The notes beneath the pieces were generated by a model that was not told the origin of the DNA, searched no databases, and was given only the letters and a program-made list of their open reading frames with translations. DNA of 16,277 nucleotides from Methanosarcinales archaeon (lineage in GTDB: Archaea; Halobacteriota; Methanosarcinia; Methanosarcinales; Methanogasteraceae). Location of the stretch: NCBI GenBank assembly GCA_030609345.1, contig JAUWCK010000009.1, positions 1 through 16,277 of the forward strand, written 5' to 3'. The position numbers and the translations under genes were made by a program. Positions 9,901-15,432 of this stretch are shown one piece after another (within the stretch, counting starts at the first letter, position 1; each line of letters starts with the position of its first letter).

Positions 9901-12900
9901 AACGCTCTCAGTTGTGATGAGTGATAGACATGGCTCAGGGACATGCGGGAGATAATAGAAATCACAGAATTTCACGGTGAAGTTGCTTGCATTCATTCCA
10001 CCGAAATTGGTGATGCTCGCATTAATATTCAATAGATCCCCATCCCAGACGATAGTATCACTGACCGAGACATCGGTCACTGCGAGATCGGTTCCACTTA
10101 CAGATACGTTCATTGAGTTGGTGGCATCGCTGGTGGTAACAATCAATCCTGGGTTTTTCTGAATTACAGTCCAGTTCATCGACAGGTTCACAGATTCGCT
10201 GGCAGGCATGGTTAGACCCGTGTTTCCAAACATGGTCTGGTATCTATCGATGCTGTAATGGATGCCAAATTCATCATCCGTCACATCCTTTTCCTCCACC
10301 AGCGTTATGTTTACTATTCCAGTGCTGCCGGAAGTCCATTCTGTCCACCCCTCCAAAGGACAATTCCCACCGTCACACATCAGCATCGGACGGTCGTTGA
10401 TATAGACTTTAATAATACCATCTGTATCGACACTCACCGTTGCCCTATAGTAAGCCCGCATCATGAGAGCGCCTTGGTGTGTTATATGGTGTATTATCGG
10501 GGACTTTGGCTTTGCTTTGTAATCGTGAATGTCTATGCTGTCGTTCTCCTCGCAGAACCATACCGTGCTATTTATAGCCGCATCATCGTTGTTTCTGATG
10601 GTGGCTATCACATCGACAGTGTCACCAATGATCATCTGTGCCGGATCGGTGGATATATCTATGATCGTGAGGTTTGCAAGTGCTATGTTGATCGACCGAG
10701 TTTTATCGTTATTCAGTTCATCCTGCTCTTCTATCCCATTATTCGGATCAACCACGACTGTTATGTTGTGTTCCTCGGTCAGATGATTGATGTCAGGAAA
10801 CGCATCCCAGATCGCTGAGGCGTGCGCTGTTTTATTCGTCTCGACATACACATCTGCAGTCTCAAGGAGATTGCCGTCCACATAGAACGCGACATCGGTA
10901 TCGATGCTTCCGAATCCAAGATTCCCTATAGCTGCATCGATGGTCACTGGCTCGCCCTCTCGCGGACGTTCCGGTGAAAATGATATGTTTGTGATGGTGA
11001 AGTCATAAAGGTACCAGAGTTCCGCCGGTGTGCTCAACTCGTTGTTCGATTCGTTCAGCTCGGTCACTGCATCATCCGGATCCGAGATCACCAAAATGTT
11101 GTAATAAGGCAACATCACATATCTGCTCTCTGTTCCGTCCGTGATGATTGCAGGATCGGCATGCCATATTCTGCTGATATTCGTAGAGTTATGCGCGTCC
11201 AGCGATACGGTTGCGTCTGCAAAGATATACTCATATCTATCTACGGTGAACCAAACAGACTCGCCGGATCCGCCGATGTAAGCGCACATCCTGATGACAT
11301 CGCCATCCACCCAGTCGCTCCAGCAGCTGCCCGATCCATCAATCGTCTCTACGATATTGTTGTTTTTGTCGTAGATGTTAATGTATGAATTTGTTCCCGT
11401 GCTTATGCCGCTGAGATGAACCCGCATCTTACTGGCGTTCGGCTGGGTTATAGTATCATTGGATGTATTGTGATACCCCTCAATATGCCGGTATATGGGC
11501 TCACTGGAGATATCCAGTTCGCTGTAGAACTCAACCGCAGCGCAAGCACTCAGGTTTCCGATGTTTGCTATCGCAGCCGTTATGTTGTTTGGGTATTCAA
11601 ACATTAGATCAGTTTCATCCGGATACTCCGGATCTGACACGTAACCTGTGATGCATATACCTGCCACAGTCAGATCGGATGCGTCCACGAATATCTGCCT
11701 GCTCAAACTGTTGTTCGATTCATTGAGTTCTGGAGTGCTGTTCTTCGGATCAGCCACCGCGGTTATGTTGTGGTGTGCAGCAAGAGTCGCATTCCAGATC
11801 GTGGCGACGCTGCTTGTTCCGCCTGCCGGAACGAACACCTCTGTGGTGTTGAATGGTGTAGCGTTGTCATCTACATAGAAGCCGACCTCGACCATGTCGC
11901 CTTTAACTCCGTAGTTTGCCACGACCGCATTGATGCCCACGCCGTCGTATAGATTTGCCGGTGTATCAAATGTCAGATCCGGAATCGTAAAATCGGGCAC
12001 GCCCACAAACACATCCACGCTCGTAGCATTGTTCGCCTCATCCGATTCATCGATCTCGCCATCAGAATCTGCGGTCACGGTCAGCGTGTGATCTCCGGTT
12101 CGATCGGGCGTCCAGTTAAATGTAACATCCGCGGCGCATCCGGCACCAAGCGACCCGATATCTGCCATGTCAACCACCACCCCATCCACAGCAAGACTCA
12201 CATTGAACCCATCCGAACCGGTAGTGCCGTTATTTGCTACTGTGGCATTGATCGTGTTGGTCACATTGTCGAATATGTAAGGTGGCGTGGAGATCTCCAC
12301 CACCCGAAGATCAGCCCACCCTTGGTTGATATCCACCCTGATTGCACCACTCCGGCTCTCATTCAGCGTGACGATGTGTTCCACACTCCCGTTTACAACC
12401 AAGACCCCATCCTTGCTCGCATCGATCAGCAGCAGATCGCCCGCAGATACCTCTGATGCATCGGTTATGATCTGGTAGAAGTTCGATCCGCTGCGGTTAT
12501 CAGCAATGAATTCTTTGCTGGTGTTCAGATTGGTCATGACCACACAAGGTGCATCAACGTTTGTAGTATTCTCGTAAAAGACCTCTCCGTAGATCACGAA
12601 GATCGGCGATGGTGGTGGCGGACTTGGCGGATTCACATACCATATCCATGTCTGCATATCGGTGCCGTTAGCATTGCTCGCCCTCGCAGAGACGTTCCAG
12701 ACGCCGATCGCCACGTTTGCGTGCGTGTAGGACGCATCGGTCACGCTCTCATTCGTCTGAGTCGGCGAGCTATTGATCAGCCATGTAACATCCACAACCT
12801 GATCGATCGTGATGTTGAATCTCCGCGTCGCATCCCCGGTATCATAAACCGGAGATTCGGGAGCATATCCGATGATTATGGGTGCTATCGACTGGAGTAT

Positions 12901-13278
12901 CACATCGAATCCGAATATCCCGCCGCTCTCGAGATCGCTCTGATCGACCGTGCGGTTTGTGGCGTTTAAGACTGTGCCATCGGTGGCACTCCACCTGAGC
13001 ACGTCGCCAGCACTCACATCCGCAAGCGTGAGGAGGGTCTGATAGAAATTAGAGTCAGAGACCGTATCCGCATACCACGCCACACCGGTGTCCAGGTTGG
13101 TTATGCTGACGTTCGGGTTGTTGCACGGAGCACCGCCCTCGTACAAGACCTGCCCGAAGATCAGGAAAGGGGTCAATTGGGCCGTGTTCTGGTCATCGAG
13201 ATACCCGCCGCTCAAGTCGATCGCGCCGGCTCCTGCGACGCATATCATCAGTCCTAACAGCAGGTGGCGTATCTTCAT
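3964..13278 (-). CDS. Giant membrane-anchored surface protein: CARDB repeats with nested CUB-like domains and DUF3344
   Basis: The protein has about 3104 residues. The signal peptide is at 1-19 (MKIRHLLLGLMICVAGAGA). Two copies of a GQVLYEGG/GEVFYENT module (41-129, 225-318) flank an Ig-like domain (130-216), and a proline-rich hinge (NPPSPPPPSP) precedes the second copy. About 15 CARDB-like domains follow from 321, most ending in an ESNN-type motif. Seven (starting near 534, 868, 1303, 1627, 1831, 2055 and 2277) contain an inserted CUB-like domain with HPGA..MRVHF, WVDGD and F.IDRYEY motifs. DUF3344 spans 2592-2904, the last CARDB 2904-3011, and a Gly-rich linker leads to a membrane segment (GAVWLVLMFFVGLGY, 3072-3086). 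NxS/T sequons are abundant, so glycosylation is likely. The frame also opens with GTG at 13311, but neither start has a clear ribosome site and the ATG at 13278 gives the better signal peptide. CARDB is thought to act in adhesion. An envelope stalk or adhesin role here is inferred. Confidence 0.88.
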   Translation of the reverse strand: MKIRHLLLGLMICVAGAGAIDLSGGYLDDQNTAQLTPFLIFGQVLYEGGAPCNNPNVSITNLDTGVAWYADTVSDSNFYQTLLTLADVSAGDVLRWSATDGTVLNATNRTVDQSDLESGGIFGFDVILQSIAPIIIGYAPESPVYDTGDATRRFNITIDQVVDVTWLINSSPTQTNESVTDASYTHANVAIGVWNVSARASNANGTDMQTWIWYVNPPSPPPPSPIFVIYGEVFYENTTNVDAPCVVMTNLNTSKEFIADNRSGSNFYQIITDASEVSAGDLLLIDASKDGVLVVNGSVEHIVTLNESRSGAIRVDINQGWADLRVVEISTPPYIFDNVTNTINATVANNGTTGSDGFNVSLAVDGVVVDMADIGSLGAGCAADVTFNWTPDRTGDHTLTVTADSDGEIDESDEANNATSVDVFVGVPDFTIPDLTFDTPANLYDGVGINAVVANYGVKGDMVEVGFYVDDNATPFNTTEVFVPAGGTSSVATIWNATLAAHHNITAVADPKNSTPELNESNNSLSRQIFVDASDLTVAGICITGYVSDPEYPDETDLMFEYPNNITAAIANIGNLSACAAVEFYSELDISSEPIYRHIEGYHNTSNDTITQPNASKMRVHLSGISTGTNSYINIYDKNNNIVETIDGSGSCWSDWVDGDVIRMCAYIGGSGESVWFTVDRYEYIFADATVSLDAHNSTNISRIWHADPAIITDGTESRYVMLPYYNILVISDPDDAVTELNESNNELSTPAELWYLYDFTITNISFSPERPREGEPVTIDAAIGNLGFGSIDTDVAFYVDGNLLETADVYVETNKTAHASAIWDAFPDINHLTEEHNITVVVDPNNGIEEQDELNNDKTRSINIALANLTIIDISTDPAQMIIGDTVDVIATIRNNDDAAINSTVWFCEENDSIDIHDYKAKPKSPIIHHITHQGALMMRAYYRATVSVDTDGIIKVYINDRPMLMCDGGNCPLEGWTEWTSGSTGIVNITLVEEKDVTDDEFGIHYSIDRYQTMFGNTGLTMPASESVNLSMNWTVIQKNPGLIVTTSDATNSMNVSVSGTDLAVTDVSVSDTIVWDGDLLNINASITNFGGMNASNFTVKFCDFYYLPHVPEPCLSLITTESVSSLAAGDSANIAVPWTASLKVGGGISCYHRIKAEVIPQDSYVEDNPTNNTGYSDIITVKRSRDFWVTDITFLLNNGTVDPADLRMGELTTINATIGVTNLASCGGSVDLICYLDNTTPIGSTMVSFPAGNGTVYTEFEWEVCDHGNHIITVIADPENGTSEFDESNNASSRSVSIRAPDLVVTNLTFDPESPEEGGMVNITATVDNSGNKNASNITVKFIDESFTDGKIHTVPYMLDTPHPLPDHTDHRWVIQHQGAHKMRVHFTRLILPLYSSFYINGNLIARECDITNLTTDWVDGDAIIMELYIDYSEGKWGFNMDRYEYMGCVEDVQIPSLDAGDMKNVTVRWNATPAGEHDITAIIDSEDLILESDESNNELTRTLIDRGADLTVSDMRITANGTEINGTETVIVVGDIVNISAIVTNIGIRPASNFNVSFCADGTEITNTTNLSLNMGEFVNVSATWDATIGNYTINVNADSEKQIHETNESNNTDAMDVSVQGADLSIRDITCMVIPPDNATTNDTCSRVYDTDTILINTTIANQGILPADNFSAHIFYEEKGLGGYEFQYYKRGRMWRNKTLEGAGCICVGIMNAENVKDNIKIYDRNGSLAVSPEGDGWFFVDGDEANVHYNSNARIEVSMSAHAGDVWRHDHLSIRTGQSMNLTMSQQVFTGDHPIRVFVDLEDRVWENSEENNYADTALTVHPSRDFAINDMQLFHNGSPIGVNDTIRDGDRVFVDATVRMDINKSDPYHEYRKGDADVAIIDEHEWANISPRFELTPYGYAQVITHPGADAIKVHFDGMSLAPYAGRVEIRGGNGTVQWSRGYYDGATDQSSWVDGDVIYVYNVEKTTYYNYVWGRTTFSIDKYQYRRSNHTTVPLVAGETRDITTGWNVSAGSHTMQATVDGEDAVGEINESNNEICRTLNVDACKDPAILNITSDPAKPVVGSDVAINAAIVNKGDRTATFTVDLWAEKTEHHPFESPHDGEFPPENYEWELPSTYPAADWMGIHFARIETSSGTGEQKLNRNLYVRDGNNTIADNLCGLNETDIWMWVKGDMTKLSTTPCTLFPDYVVPVWGFEIADHRYKIVLNRTTLTLAPNETVDVTGILRNVRAGNHSMNYTIHASIDMGNVIYEVNESNNEMVRVLNLAVPDFTVKIQPAQDGNIRAVFENTGFGSADAMVFFSRDIDVDDFVSGSHYRYVPNKTIRKSIDWTDDIDWTDDIDWTRIHFEEMKIRDDGYVEVGNERYKESKSDFWSPWVKGDRIKIKYRTARFKIDLYDFAVEDFINGFGGGDRKSLDIPCEEYTKPYNLTAWIDPLDEALEGNEDDNNDTVFVYADLVADRIEFVSPEVSKLCLDAEKFVIDGHIKNGNGGRDDIVALVSDFDVMLEVKNWYPNGTVGDIVFNMTKHVDDLIYADTDEAIRFEFDPNEKFDAGGNYTVSLTVDSSGDICESNEENNATKYVDVHGDEYVHVYNSSGYTGGGELINIAQGEVNGRVVYTIGDSAYPEHLRLPGAGDSGTVRYTDVIPDTASDIKFARLSVYWFTYHQDPNTGHYLPEIADMDVTFNGHSLTKAGNYSDNPGATKYDLGYGLYSYDVKDYITSNENVATVTSNAEWISGAHAIGLLVVYEDDDEPLTKYWINEGADVQWAKYDGDGSTGLPYSECIAYAHFKDVESEDMDGANATLLTILGTNTQYELCSEAGGVGDVLRFNDHQIGTPIAGKNQHCWEHLGDSYISVTRNQWEDVTDHLKRGDNEATMGSRGNFIMPNNAFLRLIFPPDLNVINLTTPASTVVGAHHSINATIRNDGRSDAHDFNVTFHIDGKQMVRIPHLDLPAGENMTIHLYNWTPMLLGRMYNLTAAADVLSGEDWTEIETDNNAITKRVIIEEGGFGNQTGPRGTGGGSNPTGGEYTEKITGRVMQGMKEFLSMGGGGGAGMFSLTEWIMKGAVWLVLMFFVGLGYRMEQRSYGLVSDGVSGGL
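6227..6270 (-). repeat. 18-bp in-frame tandem repeat (DDIDWT)
   Basis: The unit GTCCAGTCGATATCATCA (plus strand) occurs at 6227-6244 and 6245-6262, then again for its first eight bases to 6270. In the giant protein it gives IDWTDDIDWTDDIDWT just before the seventh CUB-like insert. The exact repetition at the DNA level suggests replication slippage, so copy number may vary between strains. Confidence 0.9.
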
Positions 13279-13340
13279 ATTCGCGGTCTCATACAGTCGT
13301 TTATTTTTCACAGGAAACCCGGAGCCAGAAGCGATTCATT

Positions 13341-13352
13341 ATCCTTAAATTT
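13341..13352 (-). promoter_or_regulatory. Possible promoter of the giant gene
   Basis: The minus strand reads AATTTAAGGATA, an AT-rich stretch that could act as a TATA element, with a start site expected near 13320. That would give a leader of about 40 bases before the ATG at 13278. The match to an archaeal TATA box is poor. Read-through from the upstream operon is equally possible. Confidence 0.3.
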
Positions 13353-13353
13353 T

Positions 13354-13426
13354 ACCGCAGAGCACGCGGAGAACGCGGAGGATTGAAGCTGTCTCGAAAC
13401 TCTGCGCCCTCTGCGTGCTCCGCGGT
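13354..13426. repeat. Imperfect palindrome of the ACCGCAGAG type
   Basis: The left arm (13354-13380) starts ACCGCAGAGCACGCGGAG. The right arm (13400-13426) is its inverted counterpart, ending GTGCTCCGCGGT. The arms are 27 bases long and pair except at about five positions, mostly A/G exchanges. The loop is 19 bases. Each arm is built from a nine-base GCRGAGNNC rhythm. Elements of this look are scattered between genes in many bacteria and archaea and behave like non-coding mobile or REP-like repeats. It fills the gap between the three-gene operon and the giant gene, where it could form a hairpin on either strand. Confidence 0.85.
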
Positions 13427-13495
13427 GATAAATCACTTGATTTTCAGACAGTACCCCCGGCGATTTATTCAGAGATTCACCGCCAATTGTATGAG

Positions 13496-15100
13496 TCATC
13501 TGAACCTGCCGATCAGATACACCACGCAGAGCATGAAGAGCATAAGCGCAATCTCGTACAATACAGGCACATCCACCGAACGCGGCTCTGCGGCAGTCTC
13601 CTCTTCCAAAGGTGCGGCATCCACTCCCTGAAGCGACCCTATAACCTCGATCGTCGGCATCCCAAGTGATGACACATAACTGTGATCGCTTGCAGCAAGC
13701 ACGATTTTAGGGGGAGCGAGTGTCACATTCCCGGGAACCGAAAAATTGATCATGTATTCGATCTCGTCCGTCCGGTTTCCTGAAAGGGTCGCATGAAGCG
13801 TCGTATTTCCCGAGATCAGGCTGGCGCCTGATGGTATGACATCCGTCAGGTCGATGACTGCGGCAGCATTTCCGGTATTTCTGACATTCAGTGTAACTGT
13901 GACTGGATCGCCAAGTGAGACTCTGGCAGGATACGCGGTCTTGTTCATGATTATGTATGCCCCGTCTACTGTGATCGTCCGACTGCTCGACCATACACTG
14001 ACGTTCTTTCCTGCAATCATGAACTTTGCCTCCGCACCCGGAACATCGAATACCCCGGGTCTTACAGGTTCTATATGGTATGAAAAACGGACACGCTCTG
14101 ATGGCGTGATATTAAACCTCCAGGGCGGGCTCTCGTTGCCGCATAGTCTGAAACCCTCCGGGACCGTGTCGTTTAATTCGATCTCAAGCTCCTCTTTTCC
14201 AATGTTTTCGAGATCGATACGCACCCACATCGCCCGATCCATCGATATATGGCTGTTTACCGTCTTCCTGACCGTAAGATCGAATCTCGGCAGCACAAGG
14301 ACTTCGATTGACGCCGACTCGGTATACTTCACACCCTCCTCATCAAACCCGGTCGCATTGACAACGATCTCGAACAACTCGCCTTCAGGGTCACTGACCC
14401 CTGATGGAACCCGCAATTTTGTATGAAAGGTCTTCTCCTCATCAACCGTTAGGTTGGCGTAATGTCTGGTAAGATCATCGATCGCCGAGAGATCGCCGGG
14501 ATCGATCGTGATATCCACGTGCTTGAGGTCTGCATCTTCTTCTCCTTCGTTCTCGATCGTAACGGTGATGCGGATCTCCGAGTCCCTTGCAGTGTATGCC
14601 TCGCAGTTGGTCTCGATCTCGAGTGATATCTCTGGCTTTACCCGCTCCCAGAACTCGATGTTGATCAACGGGTTCTCCCAGTCAGTCGGGTTTCTCGATT
14701 CCGCACTGTCTTCGGTTTCGTTGTGAATCTCGATCGCGATCTCATCGTTCCAGTTAAAGCAATCGCAGCAGTATTCTTCATCCAACCAGTCACAGTCGCC
14801 ATAAGTCGTTTTATTAGCCACGCACGATGCGTTGAGAACAGACTCGTTTAACAACTCAACCCCCTTCCACAGCGATATAAGGACCTGATCGGTCTCTGGC
14901 TGGTAATCCACAAACTTGACTGTGTAGCCGCTCACCTCATAAGTATCGCCCATGTAGAGCGCAGCACTCCCGACATCGGTCCAGTACTCAGGATCGCTCG
15001 CATTGAGAGCAGATGCCGTCTGCACCAGTATCAGTGTCAGTGCTACCAGTAGTGCGGCGCATATCATGCCTGTCCGTGCCAGACGACTGACCGCTGTCAC
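13496..15100 (-). CDS. Membrane-anchored COG1361/DUF11-like surface protein
   Basis: The protein has 534 residues. A signal peptide covers about 1-31 (ICAALLVALTLILV core, TASA site). Residues 36-155 form an S-layer-related N-terminal domain (YEVSGYTVKFVDYQ, ISLWKGVELL, closing at WENPLINIEFWERVKPEI), with an acidic, cysteine-rich insert at 103-114. Three Ig-like/CARDB or DUF11-like domains follow, at about 155-270, 271-378 (LNDTVPEGFRLCG) and 379-487 (DVIPSGASLISGN). A short acidic linker leads to a C-terminal membrane helix (VPVLYEIALMLFMLCVVYLIG, 511-531) and GRFR. Almost all of it should lie outside the cell. The GTG start at 15100 overlaps the stop of the DUF2149 gene (GTGA) and has GGAGG four bases upstream, so translation is probably coupled. 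This suggests it works with the ExbB/ExbD-like pair, perhaps as their external partner. That role is inferred. Confidence 0.85.
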   Translation of the reverse strand: MTAVSRLARTGMICAALLVALTLILVQTASALNASDPEYWTDVGSAALYMGDTYEVSGYTVKFVDYQPETDQVLISLWKGVELLNESVLNASCVANKTTYGDCDWLDEEYCCDCFNWNDEIAIEIHNETEDSAESRNPTDWENPLINIEFWERVKPEISLEIETNCEAYTARDSEIRITVTIENEGEEDADLKHVDITIDPGDLSAIDDLTRHYANLTVDEEKTFHTKLRVPSGVSDPEGELFEIVVNATGFDEEGVKYTESASIEVLVLPRFDLTVRKTVNSHISMDRAMWVRIDLENIGKEELEIELNDTVPEGFRLCGNESPPWRFNITPSERVRFSYHIEPVRPGVFDVPGAEAKFMIAGKNVSVWSSSRTITVDGAYIIMNKTAYPARVSLGDPVTVTLNVRNTGNAAAVIDLTDVIPSGASLISGNTTLHATLSGNRTDEIEYMINFSVPGNVTLAPPKIVLAASDHSYVSSLGMPTIEVIGSLQGVDAAPLEEETAAEPRSVDVPVLYEIALMLFMLCVVYLIGRFR

Positions 15101-15426
15101 TTTTCCTCCACATACACGGTTGCGCCGCCTTCGGTCTCATACAGGCTGGCAACCAGTTTCCCCATCGTCGTGACACTCTCATCGGTCATGTTCAGGACCT
15201 CGATCTCGGTCTCGTTCTTGATGATGATCTGCATATCCTCCTGCCCGGGATTCTTGACGATCGTGACATCCTGGCTCGTGAGCAGTTCAGGCAGATTGAC
15301 GTACATCATCATCATGACGAGGAGCCCGACTGCAAAGATCATCGCCACGTCGAAGAGATTCGCGACACCCGACAAAGGGTCCTCGTCCTCGTCGGAAGTT
15401 TCTGTTCTTTTTTTCATGAATCTCAT
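15097..15426 (-). CDS. DUF2149 protein, ExbD/TolR-like channel partner
   Basis: The protein has 109 residues: a charged cytoplasmic start (MKKRTETSDEDEDPLSG), one membrane helix (about 24-45, LFDVAMIFAVGLLVMMMM) and a small external domain (46-109). The FDV motif with Asp26 at the head of the helix lines up with the conserved FIDV aspartate of E. coli ExbD, which carries protons. DUF2149 proteins are found in archaea beside MotA/TolQ/ExbB homologues, as here. The external domain ends in a short beta-rich region (GATVYVEEK) instead of a long periplasmic domain. The start at 15426 has GAGGTG nine bases upstream, lying across the stop of the ExbB-like gene six bases away. The downstream gene overlaps it by four bases. 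The family call is confident. Ion coupling is inferred from the Asp. Confidence 0.85.
   Translation of the reverse strand: MRFMKKRTETSDEDEDPLSGVANLFDVAMIFAVGLLVMMMMYVNLPELLTSQDVTIVKNPGQEDMQIIIKNETEIEVLNMTDESVTTMGKLVASLYETEGGATVYVEEK
15105..15109 (-). promoter_or_regulatory. Ribosome binding site for the overlapping GTG start at 15100
   Basis: Minus-strand GGAGG, four bases before the GTG that overlaps the DUF2149 stop. It supports GTG as the true start over the internal ATG at 15067. Confidence 0.6.
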
Positions 15427-15432
15427 AATCGT

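Noticed and set aside
3964..13278. Recurrent GTTGTTCGATTC-type motifs suggesting a CRISPR or dispersed DNA repeat
   Set aside because: They encode the conserved ESNN ends of CARDB domains, vary at third positions, and are spaced by domain length, so they are protein repeats.
13279..13311. GTG at 13311 as the start of the giant gene
   Set aside because: It has no ribosome site and puts eleven extra polar residues before the signal peptide. The ATG at 13278 gives a compact n-region. The call is not certain.
13354..13426. Simple intrinsic terminator
   Set aside because: The hairpin is long, imperfect and not followed by a T run on the minus strand. Its internal nine-base rhythm fits a repeat element better.
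13308..13499. 63-codon minus-strand frame starting at ATG 13499, overlapping the stop of the 534-residue protein
   Set aside because: It reads straight through the palindromic repeat, giving an arginine-rich and then SAFSACSAV-like sequence typical of translated intergenic repeats. It has no domain or signal.
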